Assembly: GCA_964609695.1 (NCBI GenBank)
Contig: CAZSSP010000003.1
Location: 124,001 to 188,000, forward strand
Reading direction: 5' to 3'
Origin: JAGNHS01 sp964609695
Lineage (GTDB): Bacteria > Bdellovibrionota > UBA2428
DNA: 64,000 nucleotides
Shown here: positions 54,603 through 63,451 of the stretch, in pieces
Layout: each line of letters starts with the position of its first letter
How positions within the stretch are numbered: position 1 is the stretch's first letter
Made by a program: the position numbers and the translations under genes
Notes under the pieces: generated by a model
Told to the model about the DNA's origin: nothing
What the model saw: only the letters and a program-made list of their open reading frames with translations
Databases searched by the model: none

Positions 54603-54630
54603 CTTGTAGCCGATTTTACTAGCGATTCAA
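54603..54630 (-). promoter_or_regulatory. putative tRNA-Lys promoter
   Basis: On the minus strand TTGAAT, 16 bases, TACAAG puts the start about four bases before the tRNA. The -10 box is poor. Confidence 0.4.
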
Positions 54631-54687
54631 GCTAAATTTCTGGAATCATGTAAAATGAAATCAAGTTAAGAGGAGATCTTTCTAAAA

Positions 54688-55428
54688 ATGGCTGCTTCAG
54701 CAGTTTTGGAGCTCAATGGAGTTTGTAAAAGCTTTGAACAAGCAGTTTTAAGAGATCTTTCATTTAGTATCTATCCTGGCGAAACTGTTGCCCTTGTTGG
54801 TGCTAATGGTGCCGGCAAATCGACTTTAATAAAAATGATTCTGGGTTTGGCGCGTGCTACACAGGGCGAAATAAAACTTTGGGGCGAAGCTCATCCTCAT
54901 TTCAATTCCTTCGATAGAATTGGTTATTTGCCCGAATTAGCTTCGTTTTGGAACGAACTCAGTGCTTGGGAGTTTCTCGAAGCCATGGCTTCGCTGAGAG
55001 GGCGCTTTCCGGCTTCAGAATCTCGAATTTCAAATCTTTTAGAGCTCTTTGGACTCAAAAATCGCGCCCGTAAGAAGATGGGGACTTTTAGCAAGGGCAT
55101 GCTTCAACGAACAGCTTTGGCTAATTTGTTGTTAGATGACCCGGATTTTTTAATTCTCGATGAGCCTATGAGCGGTCTCGATCCTCGAGCTCAGGGAAAA
55201 TTAAGAAATATTTTAGCTATGCTTCGCGCACGCGGGAAGACCATGTTGATTTCCTCGCATTCACTTGAAGACATCGAAAAGCTTTGTACGAGGGTTATCG
55301 TATTAGAGAAAACTTATAAAGTTTTAGATGGACCCAGCAAAACAGTGCTTCCTGATTTGCAAGAAAAGTATCAAAATTCTGAGCCATGGGATGAAGATCC
55401 ATTGGGAGATGAAAATGTACTTTTATAA
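54688..55428 (+). CDS. ABC transporter ATP-binding protein
   Basis: The 246-residue protein has Walker A GANGAGKST (residues 38-46), signature FSKGMLQRTALA, Walker B FLILDEP and the H-loop SSHSLED. The C-terminus is acidic. It resembles the ATPase of CcmA/NatA-like exporters. The start follows AAGAGGAGA. The next gene encodes its permease. Substrate unknown. Confidence 0.93.
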   Translation: MAASAVLELNGVCKSFEQAVLRDLSFSIYPGETVALVGANGAGKSTLIKMILGLARATQGEIKLWGEAHPHFNSFDRIGYLPELASFWNELSAWEFLEAMASLRGRFPASESRISNLLELFGLKNRARKKMGTFSKGMLQRTALANLLLDDPDFLILDEPMSGLDPRAQGKLRNILAMLRARGKTMLISSHSLEDIEKLCTRVIVLEKTYKVLDGPSKTVLPDLQEKYQNSEPWDEDPLGDENVLL

Positions 55429-55443
55429 TTGTGGAGTGTGGTG

Positions 55444-56232
55444 ATGAACTGGCAACACATTTTAGCGCTGTCTATACTTCGAGTAAAAATTCTTTTGAGG
55501 CAAAAAATTGGTTGGATGACTTTGGTCAGCGGTGGAATTTTAATTTTAGTATCTTACATTTTTGCCAAGGTTAGTTTCATTAATCCAGAAAAGATTTTTT
55601 GGGATTTTAGTCTCGGTTTATCTTTCATAATGCAAGTTTTTTTGGCCACTTATTTGGCCTCTCATTGTTTAAAAGAAGAGCAAGACCGGAGAACTCTTCA
55701 TGTTCTTTTGGCTCGTGGAGTGAGTCGTCGAAATTGGCTCTTGGGTAATGGGCTAGGTTTTTGGATAGCCTTAAATTTTATGAATCTTTTTTGGTTCGTG
55801 TTGAGTTTAGCGGTTTCATTTTTGTTCTTTGATTTTGATCATAGCTCCATTCTCGTCCAAAGCCAGTTGTTGCTCAGTTTTGAAATCTTTTTAATTATTC
55901 CTATGACTTTTTGTTTTTCATTATTTTTAAGGCCGGCCTTAACTTGGGCACTTTCATTAGCTTCTGTTTTTGTTTTGCATGATCAATCTTCACTGAAAGG
56001 GGTTTTACAAGACCCGACCGTGTCTCATATTTATCAAAATAATTTTTATAAGATTTTTTTCAAACTGATGAGTTTACTGCCCCCTTTAGAGTGGTTCGAT
56101 ATTCGAATGATGGTGGGTTATGAAAGTGTTTTTTCATGGACTTCCACAATCTCTATGTGTGGACTGGGTCTATTGTGGGCAGCTTTTTGGTATGTGGCTA
56201 GCGTGAGAATATTTAAGAGGATGGACCTTTAG
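55444..56232 (+). CDS. ABC transporter permease
   Basis: From ATG 55444 the 262-residue product has about six hydrophobic helices, including WMTLVSGGILILVSYIFA, MQVFLATYLASHCL and MTFCFSLFLRPALTWALSLA. The cytoplasmic loop EEQDRRTLHVLLARGVSRRNWLLG matches ABC-2 type permeases. It pairs with the preceding ATPase. Its stop overlaps the GTG of the prepilin peptidase gene. Confidence 0.88.
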   Translation: MNWQHILALSILRVKILLRQKIGWMTLVSGGILILVSYIFAKVSFINPEKIFWDFSLGLSFIMQVFLATYLASHCLKEEQDRRTLHVLLARGVSRRNWLLGNGLGFWIALNFMNLFWFVLSLAVSFLFFDFDHSSILVQSQLLLSFEIFLIIPMTFCFSLFLRPALTWALSLASVFVLHDQSSLKGVLQDPTVSHIYQNNFYKIFFKLMSLLPPLEWFDIRMMVGYESVFSWTSTISMCGLGLLWAAFWYVASVRIFKRMDL

Positions 56233-57044
56233 TGGAAGCTCAATTTCTTTTTATGTTGGGTATCATTTTATTGTTGGGTTTGTGCTTTGGTTCTCTAGCC
56301 AATGTTTTGATTTACCGAATACCTCGCGAAATACCTTTGGGTTTACTTAAAAAAACTAGGAGTTTTTGCCCAGGCTGTGAAAAGACAATTCCTTTTTATC
56401 ACAACCTTCCGGTGATTTCGTATTTTCTACTCAAAGGAAAATGCGCTTCATGTGGGGTTAAAATTTCTTCACGATATCCTTGGGTTGAATTCTTAACGGC
56501 TTTGATTTGGTGTTTGAGTTTTACTGTTTTTTATCGATCTCAAGAGTGGGATTTTTCTGATTGGTATTTTTATGGACAATTGGCTGTAGAGCTTTACTTC
56601 ATTTATGCACTTTTTGTTATTGTTTATATCGACATCGATTTCAGAATAATCCCCGATCGTTTTAGTTGGGGAAATTGGGTTATCGCTTTGCTTTATGTTT
56701 TTATTTTTAAAGACAACACATTGGAACATGTTTTGGGTGGAGTTTTTGGTTTTGGAACTTTTTTCTTATTAGCTTGGGGCTACGAAAAATGGCGGGGTGT
56801 TGAGGGCTTGGGCATGGGCGACGTTAAAATGATGGGCTGGCTCGGCACTTGGGTGGGCTTTTCAAGCGTTCCCTTGCTGGTGATTATAGCCTCATTGAGC
56901 GGTTCAATTGTTGGATTTTGGAATATGAGAAAATCAGGTGAGGGCATGCAAACAGCAATACCCTTTGGCCCATTTTTAGCCCTGGGTGCTTATCTTGTGT
57001 GGCTTTATCAAAATTCCCAATTTTCTTTGCCCGGACTTCATTAA
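56232..57044 (+). CDS. pilD: type IV prepilin peptidase (PilD-like)
   Basis: PilD cleaves and methylates type IV prepilins. The 270-residue protein shows CFGSLANVLIYRIPRE, the zinc motif with FCPGCEK and CASCGV, the first catalytic Asp region (YIDIDFRIIPD), and the second in LGMGDVKMMG. Multiple membrane helices are present. The start is GTG overlapping the ABC permease stop. It precedes the pilMNOPQ operon, so the machinery clusters here. Confidence 0.93.
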   Translation: MEAQFLFMLGIILLLGLCFGSLANVLIYRIPREIPLGLLKKTRSFCPGCEKTIPFYHNLPVISYFLLKGKCASCGVKISSRYPWVEFLTALIWCLSFTVFYRSQEWDFSDWYFYGQLAVELYFIYALFVIVYIDIDFRIIPDRFSWGNWVIALLYVFIFKDNTLEHVLGGVFGFGTFFLLAWGYEKWRGVEGLGMGDVKMMGWLGTWVGFSSVPLLVIIASLSGSIVGFWNMRKSGEGMQTAIPFGPFLALGAYLVWLYQNSQFSLPGLH

Positions 57045-57159
57045 GCGCGAACGTCACAAAATGAATTTTGCAACGCGTGAAGCTATGTAATGATTCAAAA
57101 GTTAAGGTATCGTATTTATTAGGGCTGCTGCGTGCGGCGTGGGAGACGGGGAAAGCCAT

Positions 57160-58236
57160 ATGGCTATTTTTTCATTTGGCGGTAAATCACTGCTGGGCAT
57201 TGATATTGGTGCCAGCGCAATCAAGGTGATTAAGGGGCAAGTCTCACGTGGAAAATTTCAAGTTCAAGAGCTTTCATCTACACCCTTACCTTTCGGTGCC
57301 ATCACTGAGCGTGGAGTTGAGGATCGAAATTTAGTTCAGGCCGCTATTAAAAATGCCATATCTTCATTTGGAAATTCTCTCGAGCATGTGGCCACTTCAG
57401 TTAAAGGAGCAGGCGTTCTCACAAAAAGAGTCGTGATGCCGAAAGTTCCTCAAAAAGAAATTGCTCAACAAGTGAAATGGGAAGCCGAACAAGTTTTCCC
57501 AACAGATATCAGTAATATTCTAGTTTCCTATTTGCTTTTAGGGGAAGGAACAGATGTTCCCATGGCGCCTCCCGGAACAAAGGGGTGGGATGTTTTGTTG
57601 GTTGGTGTTCAAAAAGATTCGGCCCATACCTATAAAAGTCTTGTCGATGATAGTGGTGCAAGAACGGAAGTTCTAGATGTGGATGCTTTTGCATCTACGG
57701 ATTTGCTCGCTGAACTTCTCAACTTTTCGAAGAGAGAAGCCGTGGCACTCGTGGATGTGGGAGCGACAGGCACAAGAGTGACTGTTCGTCGCAATGGAAA
57801 TGTGGTGTTTTTGCGTGAATTTGGAATTGGTGGAATGGCTTTTACGGAGTCTATTTCTCAAACACTTGGGCTCACTGTTCAGGATGCTGAAGCTTTAAAG
57901 CTCAACGACGGAAGTCCACTCCCTCAAGAGGCTCATGATGCTTTAGCAGGAGTTTTTCAAAGTTGGAAAAGCGAACTTCAACAATGTGAAGATGTTTTTG
58001 TTTCCCAGTCTTCCAATGAACTTATTAAAAAATGGTATTTCTATGGTGGAGCTTCGCAAACACAGGGATTGGCCACGTTTTTAAATGATGAAAGATTTCA
58101 GGGAAAAATTGTTTTTCTTAGAGGCAGTGATTATTTTGTATCGAAAAATAAAGCGATCAGTGACGATATTATTTCGGTGTGGGGTTTGAGATTATTCACG
58201 GCAGCAGGATTAACCCTTAGGGGGAATAAGAAATAA
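57160..58236 (+). CDS. pilM: type IV pilus assembly protein PilM
   Basis: PilM is an actin-like (FtsA-type) cytoplasmic ATPase that binds the PilN tail. From ATG 57160 (after GGGGAAAG) the 358 residues show the phosphate-1 loop LLGIDIGASAIKVIK, VDVGATGTRVTVRR (phosphate-2 like), and GGASQTQG (adenosine). Its stop overlaps the pilN ATG. Confidence 0.94.
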   Translation: MAIFSFGGKSLLGIDIGASAIKVIKGQVSRGKFQVQELSSTPLPFGAITERGVEDRNLVQAAIKNAISSFGNSLEHVATSVKGAGVLTKRVVMPKVPQKEIAQQVKWEAEQVFPTDISNILVSYLLLGEGTDVPMAPPGTKGWDVLLVGVQKDSAHTYKSLVDDSGARTEVLDVDAFASTDLLAELLNFSKREAVALVDVGATGTRVTVRRNGNVVFLREFGIGGMAFTESISQTLGLTVQDAEALKLNDGSPLPQEAHDALAGVFQSWKSELQQCEDVFVSQSSNELIKKWYFYGGASQTQGLATFLNDERFQGKIVFLRGSDYFVSKNKAISDDIISVWGLRLFTAAGLTLRGNKK

Positions 58237-58982
58237 TGGGCGGCACGGGCGTAAATCTTATTGATCAACTGAGAGAGTCTCAGCAGCAAGATTCTTTAAT
58301 TATTGAAGAACAAGGCGGCGGAGGCGGTCGGGGTTTATTCTCGTTTTTAAAAAGAAAACCTAGTTCTGGCGGAGATTCAGTAGTTGTTAATACAGGCACG
58401 CAAATGGATTCGAGAGATCGTGCCCAGTTGTTGTTGTTAATTATTGGACTCGGTTTAGTTTTTGGTTCCAAGACTTATTTAACTCAAGAGCTTGCTAAAA
58501 AAACAGCCATCAAACAGGCGCAAGTGGCGGAATTGCAGCAAGCCATGAATACAGAGAGGCAAAAAGCTGAACGACTTAAATCCATTCGCGAAGAAATGTT
58601 GAAATTTGATGAGCAGGTGGCCACTCTTCAACGTAAAATTCAAAAGATTGAAGATCTCAGTGAAAATAGAAATTATATAGTTCGATCTACTGATTTCCTT
58701 GTGAGTGAAATGCCTTCAAACGTTTGGCTCACAAAACTTACTTCAAAAAGAGGCGCTGATGGAGAAGTTTCTCTTGAGGGCTATTCTATGAGCTTGCAAA
58801 GTGTGAGCGAGTTTATGCAAAAACTTGAGGCGACTATCTTTTTCCCAAACTGGAACCTTCAAGAAACAACCAATGAAGGAACTAAACCTTCTGACGTGAA
58901 TACTAAAGAAGGTGAAATACCGATTCCATTAGATGCTAAAAAATTTAGCGTTAAAGCAAAACTTGTGGAGCCACAACCATGA
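58236..58982 (+). CDS. pilN: type IV pilus assembly protein PilN
   Basis: The 248-residue protein has a short cytoplasmic tail (VNLI near the start, the PilM-binding NLLP-like site), a single TM helix (LLLLIIGLGLVFGSKTYLT), and a periplasmic coiled coil plus ferredoxin-like domain. The tail is longer than usual, with a Gly-rich stretch and basic patch (residues about 25-50). It overlaps pilM and pilO. Confidence 0.9.
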   Translation: MGGTGVNLIDQLRESQQQDSLIIEEQGGGGGRGLFSFLKRKPSSGGDSVVVNTGTQMDSRDRAQLLLLIIGLGLVFGSKTYLTQELAKKTAIKQAQVAELQQAMNTERQKAERLKSIREEMLKFDEQVATLQRKIQKIEDLSENRNYIVRSTDFLVSEMPSNVWLTKLTSKRGADGEVSLEGYSMSLQSVSEFMQKLEATIFFPNWNLQETTNEGTKPSDVNTKEGEIPIPLDAKKFSVKAKLVEPQP

Positions 58983-59572
58983 TAAGTCGTTTGCTTTTAT
59001 TTTTTGCTCGAATTCCTTTCTTTTTATGGCCCTTAGTGGCTTTTGTCTGGTGCTACACCATTTATAATTCTTGGCAGGAGCTTGAGTACAAACCTTTGGA
59101 ACAAGAAGAAATCACTTTGAGAACTCAGGTTACAAATTTAACAGCGCAAAATGCCGAAGCCGAAAAATTCGATAAAGAACGCGATGTAAAATTAAAACTC
59201 ATTAGTGATTTGGGTGCTAAATTTAATCAAACAGCAGCTAAAATTCCTAGATCACCTAACGTTCCCTTACTTTTAAAATCGTTGGCAGATATTTCAGATA
59301 GAACGGGTTTGATCTTTTCAAGTTTTAAACCGCAACCCATGCAAACCGATGAATTTCTAACGATCACGCCTATGGATATGACTCTTAAAGGAACGTATCC
59401 CCAAATATTAAGTTTTTTAGATGCGACTGCTCATATCGAAAGAATTTTAACTCTTCGAGAGCTTGAACTGAGTGGAGCAAAACGCCGAGGCACCGGAAGT
59501 ATTTTAGAAGCCAAAGCCAAGCTGTTTACATATTACATCACTGGAAATCTTGACGGAGGAGCTTCGAAATGA
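58979..59572 (+). CDS. pilO: type IV pilus assembly protein PilO
   Basis: The 197-residue product has one TM helix (LLFFARIPFFLWPLVAFVW), a coiled coil, and a ferredoxin-like PilO domain (IPRSPNVPLLLKSLADI, YPQILSFLDATAHIERILTLREL). It forms heterodimers with PilN in the inner-membrane alignment complex. Coupled to pilN and pilP. Confidence 0.92.
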   Translation: MISRLLLFFARIPFFLWPLVAFVWCYTIYNSWQELEYKPLEQEEITLRTQVTNLTAQNAEAEKFDKERDVKLKLISDLGAKFNQTAAKIPRSPNVPLLLKSLADISDRTGLIFSSFKPQPMQTDEFLTITPMDMTLKGTYPQILSFLDATAHIERILTLRELELSGAKRRGTGSILEAKAKLFTYYITGNLDGGASK

Positions 59573-59970
59573 AGCTGCTTGGATTTATCTTCGTCATTCT
59601 TTTGACATTTATTAATGGAAGTAACTTCGCTCAAGAAGACAATACTGATTATGTTTTTAACCCTCTCAAAGTAAAAAGAGATCCGTTTTTACCCCCCGAT
59701 AAACTCTTTGCATCTAAGACTAATGAACTCTTAGTTTACGAACTTAATGAAATGAATTTAGTCGCTATTTTAACAGGCATGGGAACGCCTCGAGCCATGC
59801 TCATGCTTCCCTCTGGAAACACCCATACGGTACAGCGTGGAGATGCTATCGGGCGAAATCGTGGGCGCGTTCATCAAATTACTCATAATGAACTCATCGT
59901 CAAAGAAATGTACAAAGATTATAAAAATCGTACAAAAACTAATCTTACACATCTAAAACTTGCTGACTAA
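59569..59970 (+). CDS. pilP: type IV pilus assembly protein PilP
   Basis: The 133-residue protein has a signal segment (LLGFIFVILLTFINGSNFA) without a clear lipobox Cys, unusual for PilP lipoproteins. It carries the PilP segment VKRDPFLPPD and the beta-domain segment NLVAILTGMGTPRAML. It links PilNO to the secretin PilQ. It overlaps pilO by four bases. Confidence 0.9.
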   Translation: MKLLGFIFVILLTFINGSNFAQEDNTDYVFNPLKVKRDPFLPPDKLFASKTNELLVYELNEMNLVAILTGMGTPRAMLMLPSGNTHTVQRGDAIGRNRGRVHQITHNELIVKEMYKDYKNRTKTNLTHLKLAD

Positions 59971-60004
59971 TTAGTTATACTTAGAGAGCAGGGGGAGCCA
60001 CATC

Positions 60005-61906
60005 ATGTTTCAGCGGCTTTTTTCATTTCTATTTATTTTTTCGTTAATTAGTTTTTGTCCATTATTTGCTCAAGATGATTTGATTAAAGAAATTGATGCT
60101 CTTAATGATAATCCCGATGCTGCTTCTGGTCCGGATAGATCGGCTCCATCATCAGGCTCAAGTAATATTGAAGATCTTCCAGTAGACGACACTCCTCGAG
60201 ATGAACCTGCTGTAGCCACCGAAGACAACGTTCTTCAAGGTCCATTGAGTGGTGAAATCGACAATTCTCAAGCCAACATCACGGATATGAATTTTCGACA
60301 ATTAAGTGATCGAGTTCGCTTAGTCGTCAATTCTACTCGTGCGCCAGATTTTAAAAGAGAGCTTCGTAAACAACGTCGTCAAGTTGTGCTCGAGCTCAGT
60401 AATGCAAAATTAGCTAAAACTTTTTTAAAGAGAGCCTTGGATACAGGAGAATTCGAAGGTCCAGTCGCATTGGTCCAGGCATTCGATACTAAAGCCGGAC
60501 AAGACAATAACGTGAAATTACTTTTCCAATTGCGTGACTTGATTGAGCCCACAATATCTCGTTCTGGGAATAATCTATTAATTGATTTTCCAATGGTTTT
60601 AAAAGATGGAGTTATTTTTCGCACTCGAAATGCAGAAGCTCCAAAGCCTGAACTTTTTTTAACTATCAACGACACATCTGCTTTTAAAGGCTCTCGTATT
60701 AATTTGAATGTGAAAGACGCTCCCTTACCAGATGTTTTGAACTTTCTATCAAAAGCATCAGGGCAAAACTTTGTTCTGGCTGAAGGTGGGTCAACAAAGG
60801 TCACTCTCAATGTGAAGAATATTCCTTGGGATCAAGTGCTAGCGATTATTCTTGTGAATGCGGAATTGGGATATCAAAGAGTGGGCAACACTTATCGGAT
60901 CGCAAAAATTTCATCACTTAAAACGGAGCTAGAAGATGCGGCCAAAAGTGCTGATAATGAGAAAAAACTTCAACCCATTGAAACTCGTTTATTCACTTTA
61001 AGCTATCTCAGTGCCAAAGATGCTCGTGGATCAATTGAAAAACTTCTTAAAGACACTTCAAGAGAAAATGCGACCATCGATGAGCGTACGAACAGTTTGG
61101 TGGTCACCGGTTTTTCTGAAAACGTTGAGCGAATTTCGCGCTTTCTAAACTCTGTAGATCGTCAAACTCCACAGGTTCAAATCGATGCGCGTATTGTGGA
61201 AACTTCGGACAAGCTCGATCGAAAGATTCAATGGAACATTGGTGCCGAAGGTATGAATTTGAAAAAAATTGGTGTTCAAAGAATTTCAACGGGTGCCAAT
61301 CCAGCGTCTCCTAACCTCAACACTCAAGGCATTTGGGGTAAGAGTCCTAATTTGGATGACATCGATATGTTGATAAGCGCTAATGATACGGACACCAAAA
61401 CAAAAGTTATTGCGGCTCCTCGAGTGGTCGTGGCCAACAATCAAGAGGCCAATCTCTTTCAGGGTTCTGAAGTTTTGGTGCTTGTTCCCGATAAAGAGGG
61501 CACTAACACTACAAAAACCTACGATTACACTTTAGATCTTAAGGTGACTCCTCAAGTGACCAATGATGGATATGTTTTGCTGAATCTCAATCTTAAGCGA
61601 GATACACCTTCGACACAGGTTCAAGCCGAGCAAGCTAAAGATCGACGAGGTATCGTAACTAAGATGCTAGTGAAGAGCGGAGAGACTTCAGTTATTGGCG
61701 GATTGTATATCGACGACAATTCCAACACTCGTGCGGGAATTCCGTTTTTTAAAGATTTGCCTATTATTGGCGTTCTTTTTGAAAACCAATTCAATAAAAT
61801 CAAAGAACGCAAAGAGTTGTTGATGTTCTTATCTCCGAAGATTCTCAACGAAGAGGCTTCTTTGGTAAGGGCTAGCGCCAACAGCATACCGGCTAAAGAT
61901 CTATAA
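60005..61906 (+). CDS. pilQ: type IV pilus secretin PilQ
   Basis: The 633-residue outer-membrane secretin has a signal peptide (1-22). An acidic, Ser/Asp/Pro-rich linker follows to about 85, then an AMIN-like domain at about 90-200, STN/N-domains, and the secretin core. Visible segments include ILVNAELGYQRVGNTYRIA, VQIDARIVETSDKLDRKIQWN, VIAAPRVVVANNQEANLFQG and the terminal IIGVLFENQFNKIKERKELLMFLSPKIL. The length is close to the Bdellovibrio- and Myxococcus-type range. Confidence 0.95.
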   Translation: MFQRLFSFLFIFSLISFCPLFAQDDLIKEIDALNDNPDAASGPDRSAPSSGSSNIEDLPVDDTPRDEPAVATEDNVLQGPLSGEIDNSQANITDMNFRQLSDRVRLVVNSTRAPDFKRELRKQRRQVVLELSNAKLAKTFLKRALDTGEFEGPVALVQAFDTKAGQDNNVKLLFQLRDLIEPTISRSGNNLLIDFPMVLKDGVIFRTRNAEAPKPELFLTINDTSAFKGSRINLNVKDAPLPDVLNFLSKASGQNFVLAEGGSTKVTLNVKNIPWDQVLAIILVNAELGYQRVGNTYRIAKISSLKTELEDAAKSADNEKKLQPIETRLFTLSYLSAKDARGSIEKLLKDTSRENATIDERTNSLVVTGFSENVERISRFLNSVDRQTPQVQIDARIVETSDKLDRKIQWNIGAEGMNLKKIGVQRISTGANPASPNLNTQGIWGKSPNLDDIDMLISANDTDTKTKVIAAPRVVVANNQEANLFQGSEVLVLVPDKEGTNTTKTYDYTLDLKVTPQVTNDGYVLLNLNLKRDTPSTQVQAEQAKDRRGIVTKMLVKSGETSVIGGLYIDDNSNTRAGIPFFKDLPIIGVLFENQFNKIKERKELLMFLSPKILNEEASLVRASANSIPAKDL

Positions 61907-61957
61907 TTTAAACGCGTTCTGCTTGCTCACATCACTCGCTCATGAACGCGTTCAAAT
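61906..61957 (+). terminator. inverted repeat after pilQ
   Basis: ATTTAAACGCGTTC (61906-61919) and GAACGCGTTCAAAT (61944-61957) pair with a single mismatch around a 24-base loop. The stem is good, but no T-run follows, so termination is uncertain. Confidence 0.4.
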
Positions 61958-61998
61958 TACTGGCGTGTGATTAAGCTGAATCTTCGTAGAATAGAGTT

Positions 61999-62352
61999 AT
62001 GAGTATTTTCTACATTCAAATGGCGTTTAACTTGATGTGTTGTTACTGGATCTTTCGATCATTTACTGTTGAGCGAAGGATTCGCCGTTTGATGGCCGAA
62101 GTCGCCTCCCTCAGGATGGAGCATCACGATAGCAATTCTAGCTCTTTTATTAGCCAAGAACCTCGTATGGAAGTCAGCACAACTACAATTTCTGAAAAAG
62201 TGGTGGGCAAAGAAATTCGAGTTCTCGATACCTATGATACGGCTAAGCAGTTGATAAAAGAGGGAAAAGATCTCAGTAAAGTGGCCGCAATAACGGGGAT
62301 TTCTGTATCAGAACTTCGATTATTGGATAAATTCGAAAGCCGAGATCTCTGA
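61999..62352 (+). CDS. membrane-anchored DUF2802-like protein
   Basis: The 117-residue product has a short N-terminal hydrophobic anchor (MSIFYIQMAFNLMCCYWIF) and a C-terminal HTH-like segment (YDTAKQLIKEGKDLSKVAAITGISVSELRLL), like DUF2802 proteins. In other bacteria such proteins sit near chemotaxis or flagellar genes. Function unknown. It lies between pilQ and the TatA-like small gene. Confidence 0.65.
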   Translation: MSIFYIQMAFNLMCCYWIFRSFTVERRIRRLMAEVASLRMEHHDSNSSSFISQEPRMEVSTTTISEKVVGKEIRVLDTYDTAKQLIKEGKDLSKVAAITGISVSELRLLDKFESRDL

Positions 62353-62442
62353 TTTTTTTTTGCAGAGTATTAACCGGCTTATGGCGGTCCTTTGTCTAAT
62401 TTATTGACAGCTAGGATAGTTATGACTATGTGCATATAAATC

Positions 62443-62565
62443 ATGCGCTGGCCAACATCAGAAGAGTTTTTAGTCATCGGAGTAGTTATTTTAGGCCTGG
62501 TGCTGTTTGAGATGGGTCCTAAGCTACTTAACGTGCTGAAAAATCGGCGTAAATCCGATTCTTAA
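62443..62565 (+). CDS. 40-residue TatA-like small membrane protein
   Basis: A 40-codon frame from ATG 62443 encodes EEFLVIGVVILGLVLFEMGP, one hydrophobic helix ending in MGP, then LLNVLKNRRKSDS. The order of helix, MGP hinge and short basic amphipathic stretch resembles the start of the TatA-like protein at 14242 (MGPNK hinge). It is shorter than any standard TatA. TTGACA (62404-62409) with a poor -10 could provide a promoter, giving a short leader. I see no clear Shine-Dalgarno, so this is a tentative call. Confidence 0.45.
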   Translation: MRWPTSEEFLVIGVVILGLVLFEMGPKLLNVLKNRRKSDS

Positions 62566-62707
62566 GCATCTTATGGGTTTGGAGTTAGATATTTTTTTTG
62601 ACGCGACCACTTGAAGCGTTGCGAAAGGGTGTCTAGTCTCGGGAAAACGTAATCCTGGGATCCATGAAGATCTTAGGGCAGAGAGAAAGGGTATGAGGGG
62701 GATAAAG

Positions 62708-63376
62708 ATGAGCGAAGGTATAAACAATATGGAAGTTCAAGATACGAAAAATCAAACTGTAGGTAATGCAAACAATGTTGCTGGCGTGGTTTCTGCGCCT
62801 GTAGCAGTGACTTCAAGTGAAAAAGGTAAATTCACTAAAGTCATTAAGCGTTATCAAAATCGTAAGCTCTATGACACACATCAGAGCTGCTACGTCACTT
62901 TAGACGAAATTGCAGACATGATTGTGCGTGGAGAAGAAGTGATGGTTATTGATAACCGAACTAAGAAAGATATTACATCGAGCACTTTGACTCAGATTAT
63001 CTTTGAAAAGCAAAAGCGTTCAAAGACTGTAATCCCAGTGCTAACTCTTCGTGACATCATCCAAGTTGGTGGTGGAACATTCTCTGGCTTCTTGGCTAAA
63101 ACCTCAGAATCCGGAAATTCAATTCTAAGCAAAGCTAAGGCTGACCTTGAGCGTTCATTCTCAGTGACTGAGAACCTACGTGGCGCTTTTCAAGTGACTC
63201 AGCGATCCGCTGAAGACCTCAAGAAGGCTATTAATGACCGTGTTGCTTCTTCAAGCGGTAAAGGTGCTGATGCCCTTAATGCAGCACAAGCCCAGCTTCA
63301 AAATTTGAGCAATCAATTGGTTAACATTGAAAAGCTCATTGATGCAGCTGAAGCTCGTAACAGCGGTAACGCTTAA
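62708..63376 (+). CDS. PhaR/PhbF-like polyhydroxyalkanoate regulator
   Basis: From ATG 62708 (after AGGGGG) the 222-residue product carries the PHB accumulation regulatory domain at about residues 45-110: IKRYQNRKLYDTHQSCYVTL, DEIADMIVRGEEVMVID, TSSTLTQIIFEKQ. This domain binds PHA granules or phasin promoters. The tail is a long helical, Ala/Gln-rich segment typical of phasin-like or coiled-coil proteins. No PHA synthase is nearby. A terminator follows. Confidence 0.88.
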   Translation: MSEGINNMEVQDTKNQTVGNANNVAGVVSAPVAVTSSEKGKFTKVIKRYQNRKLYDTHQSCYVTLDEIADMIVRGEEVMVIDNRTKKDITSSTLTQIIFEKQKRSKTVIPVLTLRDIIQVGGGTFSGFLAKTSESGNSILSKAKADLERSFSVTENLRGAFQVTQRSAEDLKKAINDRVASSSGKGADALNAAQAQLQNLSNQLVNIEKLIDAAEARNSGNA

Positions 63377-63411
63377 GTCGCCTAAGAATTTCCCTTCAAA
63401 GAACATAAGGA

Positions 63412-63447
63412 CCCTATCTAGCCCTAAAAGGCTAGATAGGGTTTTTT
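63412..63447 (+). terminator. intrinsic terminator of the PhaR-like gene
   Basis: CCCTATCTAGCC (63412-63423) pairs perfectly with GGCTAGATAGGG (63430-63441), followed by six T. Confidence 0.9.
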
Positions 63448-63451
63448 CATT

